Source: Micropterus salmoides
Taxonomy: Eukaryota; Chordata; Actinopteri; Centrarchiformes; Centrarchidae
Direction of reading: 5' to 3'
DNA length: 64,000 bases
Assembly: GCF_014851395.1 (NCBI RefSeq)
Contig: NW_024041373.1
Coordinates: 17,105,697-17,169,696 of the forward strand
Shown here: one piece after another, positions 1 to 11,220 of the stretch
How the letters are laid out: each line of letters starts with the position of its first letter
Numbering within the stretch: the stretch's first letter is position 1
Made by a program: the position numbers and the translations under genes
The notes under the pieces: model-generated
Databases searched by the model: none
Told to the model about the DNA's origin: nothing
Seen by the model: the letters and a program-made list of their open reading frames with translations, nothing else

Positions 1-2529
1 CTCTCCCCATCTCTCTGTCTGTCTGCCACATCTTGAACTTCTTAGAAATCCAAACCCATCCAGGCGCGGTGAGGATGAAAACAAAAGCTGGTATAATCAT
101 AAGATCTTCCTCCCTGCCAAGTGTTTTTAGGGAAGAGAGCGGGAGAGGATATAAGCGGACTGTGCATGAAAAGTGTTTCCAGAAGCAGCCCTGTCAGGAG
201 TTCCAGTCGTGGAAGCTAATGTCTAAAATGGTGGGGTTAAGTATGCTGGCATCCATTACAACGACAAAGCCCTGCTCTCCCGCGGACATGCCAGTTCAAT
301 TCAAGTAAATCTCTCATTCATTATGGGATAGTGGGAGGGTTAGGTAGCGATGATTGTGTTTGTGCATAGGGGGTTGGCGCATTCTGTAACTAATTGCAAC
401 CTTCCCGATGCAACTTTAATTCTTGACTTGATGCTTGGTATCCTCTTAGTAGGATGTAACTTTTTTACACCCGCATTAGCTCAAGTCTGGACAGCTGCAA
501 GTCTTAAAACGTGAATGACAGGTTTCGAATTATTGTCAAGTGACCTATGAAATTACAAACCAATGAGAAAATGTATTAAAGTTGTTTGTAGTTGCCATAT
601 CACATTAAAGTTATAAGCCACAGACCCAGATTAATTGATTTTTTTGGTCACTTGGGAGCAGCACAAAAAGCTGCAAACACAACACTGACATATTATCACC
701 CCGTTAAGATTTTATGGCACATCTTGCCACACAAAGGATGTGCCACCACTTGTGGCTACTTGTGATAACGGCAAGTGCTTTTCAGAATTACAGATGCTAG
801 AGGTCTGTTTTGAAGTGATACATGTATTGACCTCTGGAGGCAGTAAACACTCCTTGAGCGGCTGCTCTGTCAAGACGTGCAACAGAAGAAGAGCAACTCA
901 CGGCTCTGATTACAGTGCACCCAAACAAAGCGTGGGTTGAGAGGATTCATCAGGTCACAGTGTTTAAACAAAAAACGACAAAAGAATACTGTCACAATGT
1001 CACCCGACATGGTGGTACTGAAGTGATTTCGTCTTTCTTCTGCATTGCATCAGATGCTGTTGGCAACCACGTGTTTTTTCTCTATATTATGACAGTTCCA
1101 CATTTGAATGTCTCTTGGCATTATTGTAAATGCAACATTATTCTAACTGTTTCAAAAGTAAGCGTCAGTGTAGTAAAATGTGGTCTATTTGATCAGATTT
1201 ATACTTTTTTATTCGACACCTCCCCAGTGCTTTACCCTCAATTAAACTAATTTCTGTCGTTTTACATTCTAATGGGGGTCAGTCCACACATAACAGTTGC
1301 TGCCCTTTTCGTCAGCATTGCCAAAGACCTATAAAATACAGAGAAGCAGCTCTATCACCAAATGATTTTGTCAACCATCAACTTAATTTACTTCACTTGA
1401 AGCTGCAATCTGGAGCCTATTAATTCACTCTCAGCGCAGTGAGCAAGGTCTTTTTGAAACTATTTCACCTCTTACTAATGAAGCAATTGTTCCCTCTACC
1501 ATGTGTCAGCTCGTGGAGCATCACTAACCTCAGACAGACACAGAAAGGCTTTTGAGCTGTCAGGAGGGGTTTTGTTTGTTTCCGTCAGTTGTGCCGATCT
1601 GAGACTTGAAAGGTAGGGCTCAGTTTAGATCCAGATAAAACAGGCATGGTCCTGTGATGTGTGTGGGGAGGGGGGCGTGTCTGCTTACAACTTGAGAGAT
1701 AATCGCACCGGTCAAACCACCGGTCTGTAGCTGCTCTTATGTTTGCCTAAATTCATTTGGTTTTGATAAAATTTTAATTTAAAGTTAACTGAAATGCTAA
1801 TTGTTCCTAAGAGCATAACTATTTTAGGCAGCGTGACATTTAGGGCTTCACCAAACAAAATAATACATGAATGATTTTGTTGTGTTGCAAGAGCTTTTGT
1901 TCAACTATGCAAACAAGTTTATGACTTCTTTCTTTCTTTGATTTTTACTTCAAGTATCTGTTTTATTTGTTCTATTGATTCCAACTTTGTCTCCTCATCT
2001 AAGCCCACATCAAATCCCATTGCGCACTGCTTTGTGGCAACTCATTGGATCTAGTTTTTTATTTATACTGACAGTAGGTGAACGCCACTGTTGGTTGAAT
2101 TCCTTGTTGCCCTGGATGGAACTGTTTGCGAAGCACAGCAGGAAGTGAACAGGTCTCAGTGATGCCTCTTGTTTATCTCAAGGTGAGAATTGTTTTTGTT
2201 CTCACAATTCTCGCAACATATCTCCCTTCTTGGCCTGCAGCTCTGAGGGGCACATTTGAGGAAGAGATGAATGATTCAGATGATTCCCTGTCCCTTGTCT
2301 TTTAATGTGTGCACCCCCCCCCCCACCCCCCCCCAATTCTAGGTATAATTTTTTAGCTTATATTATGCATTTCAAATATATTGTTACAGTTAAGCCCACG
2401 TTCAGCAGGTTGCACAAGGGCAGCTGTTTGGTCGAATGCCTTTTTCAAGGAAGACATTTTGTAATGTCACAGTAAGAGGGTCTGAATCTATCTGAATTTG
2501 CATCTGAGTTTTTGTCAACTTTAAAAACA
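1..2529. other. Intergenic, no gene recognised
   Basis: No open frame here shows a recognisable domain or a coding-exon pattern with splice sites. It contains one partial copy of a dispersed repeat (635-735) and a C-rich low-complexity run at about 2313-2334. The rest is unremarkable AT-rich sequence. Confidence 0.7.
635..735. repeat. Partial copy of unnamed dispersed repeat (copy 1 of 3)
   Basis: This stretch shares a T-rich start, a GGAGGCAG/GGGAGCAG-like block and the string ACACTGACATATTATCACC with 34735-34830. The match stops soon after about 735, so this looks like a truncated copy. The family was not identified by name. Its presence at three places in 35 kb argues for an interspersed element. 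Confidence 0.5.
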
Positions 2530-4469
2530 GATACAAACTTTTAAAACAGATAAAGTTATTATTGTAGGGGATTTTAATATTCATGTGGACGTTGAAAATG
2601 ATAGCATTTATCTCTTTATTACATTCAATTGGCTTCTCTCAAAGTGTTCATAAATTGACTCACTATTTTAAACACATCCTCGGCCTCGTTCTGGTATATG
2701 GTATTGAAATTGACCATTTAATAGTGTTCCCACAGAATTCCTTTTTATCTGACCACTAGCTGATAACTTTTGAGTTTATATTGCGGAACTACACACCATT
2801 AGGCAAACATTTCTATACAAGTTGTCTGTTTGATAGTGCTGTAGCTAAATTTAAGGATGTGATTCCATCAGCTCTTAATTCATTATCAAGTCACAAAGTA
2901 ATGGAGGACTCCTATGCTAATTTCAGTCCCTCCCAAATCGATCATCTTGTTAGTAGTGCTGCAGGCGCGCTGCGAATGACACTCAACTCTGTTGACACCC
3001 AAATACGGTTAGCTCCATGGTATAACACTGAAACTCAGAAATTAAAGCAAATATCGTGGAAACTTCAGAGGAATTGGCGTTCCACCAAACTGGAAAATTC
3101 TCGTTTAATTTGGCAAGATAGTCATAACATATAGGAAGGCCCTCCGTAATGCCACAGCAGTGCACTACCTGTCATTAATAGAGGAAAATTGGAACAACCC
3201 CAGGATTCTTTTCAGCACTGTAGCCAGGCTGACAGAGAGTCACAGCTCTATTGAGGCATGTAGTCCCGTAACTCTCAGTAGTAACGACTTCATGAGCTTC
3301 TTTAATGATAAAATTCTAACTATTAGAAACAAAATTCATCAAGACTTGCCCTTAACTGGCACCGACTTATCTCTAAAATCAAGAACCTTAGAAACATCTG
3401 TAAAACCAGATATATGTTTAGACTGTTTTGTTTCCCTCAATTTTTACCAACTAATATCAATAATTTCAATAATCAACTAAATCATCAACCTGCCTCTTAG
3501 ACCCCATCCCGACTAGGCTGCTTAAAGAAGTTTTACCCTTAGTCATCACTTCTTTACTAGATATAATCAATCTGTGTTTATTAACATGCTAAGTACCACA
3601 GTACTTTAAAGTAGCTGTAATTAAACATCTTCTGAGAAAGCCCAACCTTGATCCAGGAATTTTAGCAAACTATACAGACCTCTATCTAACCTTCCATTTC
3701 TCTCTAAGAACCTTGAGAAATCATTTGCCAAACAGCGGATTGAGGATTTTCAGTAAGGATTTAGACAGCACTGGTGAAAATTACTAATGACCTCCTAATT
3801 GCATCAGACAAAGGACTTGTATCTGTACTGGTTTTATTAGATTTTAGCACTGCATTTGATACCATTGATCATATCCTATTACAGAGACTGGAAAACTTAT
3901 TTGGCATTAAAGGAACCGCTCTAAGCTGGTTTAAGTCCTATTTATCAGATCGCTCTCAGTTTGTACATGTTAACGTCAAAGTTAGTCATGAAGTTCCACA
4001 AGAATCTGTGCTGGGACCAATCCTGTTCACTTCATATATGCTTGTTATGTTATGCAGATGATACTCAATTATATCTATCGATAGCCTGATGAAATTAATC
4101 AGTTAGCCAAACTCCAAATGTGCCTTCAGGATGTTAAAACCTGGATAACCTGTTATTTTCTAATGTGCCTCCAGCACCACTGTGAGGAATCTCGGAGTTA
4201 TCTTTGAGGACATGCCCTTTAACTCTCACAGTGAGGGTTTGACCTACGTAATATTGCACAAATCAGGAACATCTTGTCTAAAAATGATGCAGAAAAACTA
4301 TGCATATACTATACTAAAACATGCATTTTTTATTTCTAGGCTGGATTGCTGCAATTCCTTATTAGCAGGCTGCTTGAAAAAGTCCATTAAGACTCTTCAA
4401 CTGATCCAGAATGCTGCAGCACGTTTTCTGACAGGAATCAGGAAAAGAGATCATATTTCTCCTGTCTTA

Positions 4470-5035
4470 GGGCCCGTGTCCACCAAAGCGTTTTTTGCCA
4501 GCTGAAAACGCCACAAGCTGTTCTCAAAATGCTGGGAGCGCTAGGGTGCGTTTTGGAGGCGCAGTGTTTGTTTTCGAGATGCTGTGGTTGCTATGATACA
4601 TAATTTCCATGGAGGTGATGTGCAAGTAGGATAGCCTAGTTAATTTTGCTGAATGTAAAAATGTCACCACAAAGTACGTAGGCCGTATGTGGGTTCATGA
4701 GATTTTGTGGGCGAAGAAACACCTCGGCGAGAAGGCACATCATTTTGTCAAGATCGGATGTGCTCGGTGCGGTGTTTTTCCCGCCTCTCCTGCCCTGTGA
4801 TTGGATGGCTGGGTAAAAAGTGACAGTGATAAGCGCAGCGGTTTTCCCAAAGTTGAACATCTGTCAACTCTCAGAGACTGGAAAAAAACGCTCAGTGCCC
4901 AGCACGGAAAAGATGCTCATCGCCTCGTCACGCTCCTGGCGTTTTTACCAGCTTGGAAAAACGTGGCGCTCCCATTGCAATGAATATAAAAAAGACGCTG
5001 GCTTCAGAAAAAAACGCTTTGGTGGACACAGGCCC
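4470..5035. mobile_element. Harbinger/PIF-type MITE nested in the L2 element
   Basis: The 566 bp insert starts GGGCCCGTGTCCACCAAAGC and its reverse complement starts GGGCCTGTGTCCACCAAAGC, so the terminal inverted repeats match at all but one of the first 20 positions. It is flanked on both sides by TTA (4467-4469 and 5036-5038), the three-base target duplication typical of PIF/Harbinger elements. Removing the insert plus one TTA rejoins L2 sequence. No transposase is encoded. AAAAACGC-like subterminal motifs recur inside both ends. The superfamily assignment rests on the TSD and TIR form, not on a database match. Confidence 0.85.
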
Positions 5036-5814
5036 TTAGCTTCTCTGCATTAGCTTCCTGTAAAATCCAGAATAGAATTTAAAATCCTTCTTCTCACCTA
5101 CAAAGCTCTAATGGTCAGGCACCATCTTAAAGAGCTCATAGTACCTTACTACCCCACCAGAGCACTGCGCTCCCAGAATGCAGGGTTACTTGGGGTTCCT
5201 AGAGTCTCCAAAAGTAGAATGGGAGCAAGAGCGTTCAGCTATCAAGCCCCTCTCTTGAGGAACCAGGTTCAAGTTTGGGTTCAGGAGGTGGACACCATCT
5301 CCACATTTAAGAGTAGGCTGAAAACTTTTCTTTTTGATAAAGCTTATAGTTAGGGCTGGCTCAGGTGAGTCCTGAACCATGATGCACTGAGCTCCTCGCT
5401 CCTCCTCTTTCTCTCCCTCTGTATGCAACCTCATCCCATTAATGCATGTTACTAACCTGACTTCTTCCCTTTCCCCGAGTCTTGTGCTTTTTAGTCCCTC
5501 TCCTCTCTCCTCCTATCACTTTGTGCAGGTATTTCTGGCTCTGGATCTGTGGAGTTGGATCTGTGATTGCAGGTCACCTGCTACCCCATGTTCCTGCTCA
5601 ACAACCTGTGCTACAATTGTTGTTACTAGTCCTATTGTTATTATTATTGTTATTATTATTATTAACATTATGATTATTATCATGAACATTACTATAAATA
5701 TCTGTACCATTATTCATTCAGTCTGTATCAACATTACCTTTACTGTCTGTACTTCTGTGTATATTGTGCAGGCTGCCACCCCCACCCCCCATCCCTCTCT
5801 CCCTCTTTATGGCT

Positions 5815-5847
<33 letters not shown>
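5815..5847. repeat. (CT)n microsatellite
   Basis: An uninterrupted CT dinucleotide run of about 16 units inside the L2 3' untranslated region. Confidence 0.95.
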
Positions 5848-5848
<1 letters not shown>

Positions 5849-6026
5849 AAAGGAAGTTTTTCCATGACTCTGTCACCTAGTGCTTGCTCTTGGTGGGAAT
5901 TGTTGGGTTTCTGTAAATAGTATCAAAGAGGACAGTCTAGACCTGCTCTTTTATGAAAAGCGCTGTGAGATAACTGTTGTGATTTGGCACTATGTAAATA
6001 AACTTGAACTGAATTGAACTGAATTG

Positions 6027-7628
6027 CTGTCAATCTCCCACTTAAGAGGACCAAGGGTATGTAGGGCTTTTAAATCCACAAACAGAAATACAATTAAATT
6101 ATATTTAAATATTTAAATTGTGTAAATAGATTTATAGTTTATTTACGTTTTTTTTACATTGTCTGGCTTGAAACCATGTTTTTTTTTTGGCACATGGCTA
6201 TCAGAAAAGCATAAAAGCAGATAATGTGACCTGATTAACAAAACATTTTGCAGGTTCAAAGTGTAAAATGTACAATCCCAAAAACACAGACCCACACACA
6301 AAACAGCAGCTATTAAATAGCAAACAAGCAAAAAAACCCATACAGCTACAGTTTTAAACTGCTGCTGCTTTTAATTTTGCTTTCTGAAACCACTGGCTCT
6401 GCAATTTGATGGTATTGGTTGAGCCTGGTATCAGCTGCTTTGCATCAGTATTTGTTCAATCTTCGTAAGGAACAAAGCCGAGTGTTGGTGAAATTATGAA
6501 AATCCTGCACAACCGTGTTACGGAAATTAAAAGTTAACTTAGAAATAGGTCAACATTTACAACAAAATATATAGGATTCTAACAGATTGAGCCTTTTTTG
6601 TATTTGACATTTTTAATCTTGAGACATTTCTTCCAAATTTGAACCATATGTTGGGTTAATATCAAGTGCTAACCTTTATGTTTCCAGACATCCAGAGGCA
6701 GCAGATTTAATGATGCTTGCTGTAGGAACAAAACAGCTTCCTACCAAATCCTCTTGGGATAGGCTTATAATACATAACGGCTGTTCCTATTCAATTGTTA
6801 ATATTATGTTCCTACCTGACCACACTGAACTTTAAACACTGTCTGAACTTGGAGGGATTTTGACGTTTTCCCGTCAACATGTCCATTACAAAGTGTTTCT
6901 TGACTGATATTGTATTCTAGAACAGTTGATTTTATTGTTGTTGGCAATAAGGAAATAACAGGAACAAATGAATTACAGTGCAGCACCATTTGAATCCAGC
7001 CAAGGCTGTTATGTAATAAGGTACAAATGAAACTGTATCTGCACATCCAACTTTGTTTATATTATTCATAAACACTGGGCCTGCTGCTGAAATAAAACTG
7101 GTGGAGTTTTGAATGAAACCTGACAAGCACCAATAAATCACGCTAAATCATGAATCGATAACAAATGCATTCTAAATTATGAATAATGACCAGGCAGTCA
7201 TAAACTAACACAAGCACAACTCAGCAGGTCATTCATTTCATGGCAGCACAAAATAAACAGACACATTTCTTTCACGGCACTAATAAATTTCCCTGAGAAA
7301 CTCAAAGAACAGTCCATCTGCTTCGAATATTTTTTAATTTCCTTTTCTGTCCTGTCCCCATTAGGTATTCCATGGAGATAGTCTCAAAATTCTTTCATTT
7401 ACCTCCTCCCATATGCATCCAATTACCTTTCTCCCTGTACCGGGCCGGTGCCTGGCCTCTCTTGAGTATGGTGCAAAATACCCCCACCTGTACCTTAAGC
7501 AAACTTTATGCTTGTTTTATTATCTGTGAGAGGCTGTGAGTCATTCAGCTTGTGCTCTGTTTGGATTTGGCCAGTGCTTTTGGTTTGATGTCGTCTGGCT
7601 CAGGCCAGGAACACCTGCACCTCCTCTG

Positions 7629-7670
<42 letters not shown>

Positions 7671-9989
7671 GTCCAGGCTGATCTATTAGCTGGCTAAATG
7701 GCCCAGCAGATGTTCACAGGCCAGCGAGGGAATCCGTTCCTTTCCTCATGACCGCTTCAGCAGTGATGCGGAGAGGATTTACACATGGAGCGAAGGACGA
7801 CGACACATTTGAGTTCATTTACCACTAAATCATATTTAGGTAAACAATTCCCCTGGGTGTCATCAGTGCTAACTGCATTTAAAACGACCCCTCATTTCCC
7901 ATGGAAAAGATCAAGCTTTGCTCTTAAAACAGTTCGGAGGGAGCAAAACTCTTGTGGGATTTAGATATTAACCTTCTTGAGCTTGCGGATTTTAGGAGTG
8001 CAACAAGATCATCATGGGGCTTTCAAAGAAAAATGTTTTACATGTATTTTTTAATTTTTATTTTAAGTTCAGAAAAAAATGTGTTTTGTGTCTAATTTAA
8101 GGACATCGTTCCAGTTTTAATGCTGAGAAGGCAACCTATTTACTTAATTGCCTCTCCTCCCACTAGAGTGAACACTAAAATTAACATTTTTTAATTAAAG
8201 TTTTGCTTTGTCAGATTGTTCTTTCTCAATGTGTCCAATTTTATTGTTGTATAATTCTCTGTGTGCTTTACCTACATTAGGGAATGGAAGTATTTGCACT
8301 GAAATAATCTCTAAACATCTCACCTTCAATATTTATTACAAAACATTAAGTTTAATTCTACTTAGTCTGAATTTGTACTTGGTTCACCCAATTTCTAAAA
8401 AAAGAAAAGACAATATACAAGGTTATTCAGCATGCTACAACTAGAAGTAAGTGAGAAAATATTTCTTCTACAAATATCGTATGTATCTCAAAATGACTGG
8501 AGGAAATGTAAATGACCTATGGGCTACATCTCTTAATGTACGTAATCGAAACTCTAAAGTATCTTCTTTTCCTTAACACATAACTGACTTAACTGATAAC
8601 AGTTTGGCTTCATGAAAGTGTACAAACTGATTTAAGTTGAAGTATACTTGCAACTTACAGCTTTTGGGCACTATAATCTCTGAAGTCTAAACTGCGTGAA
8701 CTACAGCTGAGGCCATGCTATTAGCATGGTGATCTCGTGTTCACACAATGCCAGTCCTGTCCTTCACACTTTGCTCTCATCCTCAACTGACCCCCAGATC
8801 ATTCCGGCTCAAAATAGGCCCGGGTATCTGTTTTTAACACTGGTGTGTGGAAGCCAATGAATGCATTAGACGCAAAGCGTCTTAATTAAACAGTTAAATA
8901 AAGTAGATTCCAGTTACAGAACAGGGGACAACGTGGAGGACACAGGGCCCTTTAGAGAAACAATTACTCTCCTACTAAAATTGATAGTTTGATTGATAAG
9001 TTGATTTGGCAATTGCTGAGCCTGTAGATTTGGAAAACTTCCTGGGGTGGAACATATGGTTTGATTTACTGAGCAGTTCAAGAGGACAAGCCTGACAAGC
9101 AGAGGTAGGGATTGAATGACATTTTTGGTAAGAGAGCAATAATTTACGTTTTCCCATGCCAACTATTAATACCCAGCTGGCCTCAGCACAGCACCACTTA
9201 TGTAGGTCTTAAAGGCCAAGTAGGACGTGTTGTCATTGGTGTTTTTATAAATCTTGCCTGCGGGAATGCAGCTCTAAACAGAAGAGTGGAAACAGAGCTG
9301 TGAGTGATATGTGAACATGTGTGCAATGTGCATGTGTGTGTGCTGTCAATATAATCTACAGCACATGGCTTTATGACTAAGGCACCCTCAACTCTCATTA
9401 CACAGGATCACAAATTTCACAGTAACTTTCGCAGAGAAACTAGGCTCAGGAGATAATATCAAGACCAGGTTGAATTATCACTGTTGTGAGTTGCAGAGAA
9501 TTGAGGGTGAGGGAACGAGCTTTGTGCAGAGAAATATGTACCTTGATTTTTATCCCCTTTGAACCCTTGATTTTTATCATGTTGTTTCAGAATGTTCTCA
9601 GACAAAATTACACTGCGTACTGAAAGTGTCACCTCATCCGCGACTGTTTAATTAATATGTCTCTTAAAGATTTACAAGAAAAGCTATTATATGCATGTAA
9701 GTTGAGAGAAAGAGGAGAGCTGTGATAGCTGTCAGTGTAACGCTAAAAGATTGCAGTAAAGAAGTCTTTGCTCTTTAGAGAATTTACTGGCACAGCAAGG
9801 GATGAGGAGACACTAAAGGGTAGATGCCTGTTTCTGGACCTGACAGTTTGATGGTCGTGTGAAACTCAAGAAAGGCCAAGGTGGTTTGTTTTCAAGCCGT
9901 TTATAAACTCTGCCAACGTGATATTAACACACTGGAGTAGCTAATTCATTGATGACTTTAATCACTCATCTTGGGATAGCTTGCAATAA
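6027..9989. other. Intergenic, no gene recognised
   Basis: No exon-like frame was found. It contains a T run near 6178-6188, a TC microsatellite at 7631-7670, and TAAT/ATTA-rich tracts (about 7330-7620 and 8700-9030) that could be non-coding regulatory sequence. Nothing more specific can be supported. Confidence 0.65.
7631..7670. repeat. (TC)n microsatellite
   Basis: A nearly pure TC dinucleotide run with one TTTC interruption close to its right end. Confidence 0.95.
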
Positions 9990-10500
9990 TGTATAATAAA
10001 CTTTATTTATTTAGCACTTTTCTTGACAGGTGCTTCACAGAAAAGGAAAAAAAAACTGCAGATAAAACAACACAGAAAAAAAACAGATAAAGAACAGCAG
10101 ATAAAGACAAACCAAATAAAAACAACACAGGGGTCATAAAACACTGGGGGATAAAATACAGTTCAAAAATGTTAAATGGCAGAAGTAGAAGGATAAAACC
10201 CAGTAACTTATATTTAAGAGGAACACCTTCCTCTAAAAGAAGGTTTAAAGAAATGATTTAAAATATGATAATGATGTAGCCTGTCTGACTTCAATAGGCT
10301 GTTCCACAGTCTGGGGGCTCCAACATCAATGGCCTGGTCACCTTTGGTCACAAGCCGGGATCTGGGAACAACCAGCAGAGCTGCATCTACTGATCTCAGA
10401 GAATGCTCAGGCACGTAGGGAGTCAATAAATCTTTTATGTAATTTGGAGCAAGGCCATTTAAAGCTATAAAAGTGATTGTGACAACACAAAACAGTAGTG
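9990..10500 (-). mobile_element. 3' fragment of a second CR1/L2-clade LINE, minus strand
   Basis: Minus-strand translation of about 10214-10500 contains ALNGLAPNYIKDLLTPYVPE, then LRSVDAALLVVPRSRLVTKG and APRLWNSL. This is the conserved C-terminal region that follows the reverse transcriptase in fish jockey/CR1/L2-clade LINEs. The remaining sequence down to about 9990 is an A/T-rich 3' UTR with AATAAA-like strings in the minus orientation. Nothing upstream of the C-terminal region is present, so this is a 5'-truncated insertion. The frame ends with a short divergent stretch and is not a host gene. Confidence 0.8.
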
Positions 10501-10599
10501 GGCTTTCATGTGTTTTACAAGCTAGTTTTTGTGTACTTGTGCATGCAGTATGTCTACTGAAGTTGTCAGGTAGGAATGTGTAAGGTAGGGCAGAAATGC

Positions 10600-11220
10600 T
10601 CACTTGGTTGAATAGTTTGACATTTTGGGAAATACGCAAATTTGCTTTCTTGCTGAGAGTTACATGAGCGCACCCAAGGTCGCCAAGTCAGGACCGTGCA
10701 GTATGTTCTCGTGAGCAGCCAGTTACATTAGTGTTGTGACCCGGATGGGAGAGAGGTTTAGGGGGAGTGTCACGGAAGCCAGCGAGGCTGTGCAGTGAGT
10801 AAACCTCACTCCACGACACCTTAAGAGATGCACTGACGACCGATGCTAGTGCCCATGGGTTTTAGCCCCCTCTTCAGTGTTTGCCTCCCTTACCCGAGGT
10901 TGCCGTTTCTAGTCTGGACCGCACAGTATGTTCTCGGGAGCAGACGGTTACACCAGCCCTTCCGTTAAATCTCACTACTGAATTTAGTGGGGTGGGGGAA
11001 CCCAGCAGGGAATGATGTGGGCAGCCTCTCAGTGAACAAAGCATCAACAGGACCGAACACAGCCTCAGAGACCAACAGGGAATCCAGTACTGAGCTGAGT
11101 TACACAGCGCTTCTTGATACATAGCTTTACTTTTTGCTAAACCGCTAACTGTAGCCTATCTGGCTGTATCTTTGGCTAGTTAGCTTGGTTTGGCCGTGCT
11201 GCTAGCGGTTGTATTAGCTT
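10600..11220. repeat. Composite dispersed-repeat tract with an internal direct repeat
   Basis: It begins with a TTTGACATTTTGGGAAATAC string that I associate with interspersed repeats of percomorph fish. It then holds two diverged direct copies of a block of about 56-61 bp at 10672-10727 and 10892-10952, both containing ACCC(A/G)AGGT(C/T)GCC and CAGTATGTTCTCG. The tract ends with GGCTGTATCTTTGGCTAGTT near 11163. Element class and exact boundaries are unclear. Confidence 0.45.

Larger units (their letters stand above)
2530..6026 (+). mobile_element. Decayed L2-type (CR1/L2 clade) non-LTR retrotransposon
   Basis: The order of remnants is that of an L2-like LINE. An endonuclease fragment at about 2564-2590 translates to GDFNIHVD, followed near 2750 by the SDH-type end of that domain. 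Reverse-transcriptase fragments follow: LLDFSTAFDTIDHILL at about 3826, WFKSYLSDRSQFV at about 3930, and the catalytic YADD with TQLYLS at 4051-4080. The C-terminal SRMGARAFSYQAP block lies at about 5211-5250. Several frameshifts and stops break the frame, so no protein can be made. The 3' UTR contains ATT-rich and CT microsatellites, and the element ends in GAACTGAATT repeats at about 6001-6026, as fish L2 elements do. A MITE (4470-5035) interrupts it. The 5' limit is uncertain; full-length L2 elements also have more upstream sequence. Confidence 0.85.

Noticed and set aside
33..308. 91-codon plus-strand open frame at the left edge
   Set aside because: No domain, no splice context and no homologous pattern. 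Treated as chance.
10214..10639. 141-codon minus-strand frame as a possible host gene
   Set aside because: Its recognisable part is the C-terminal region of a LINE polyprotein, so it is annotated as a retrotransposon fragment.
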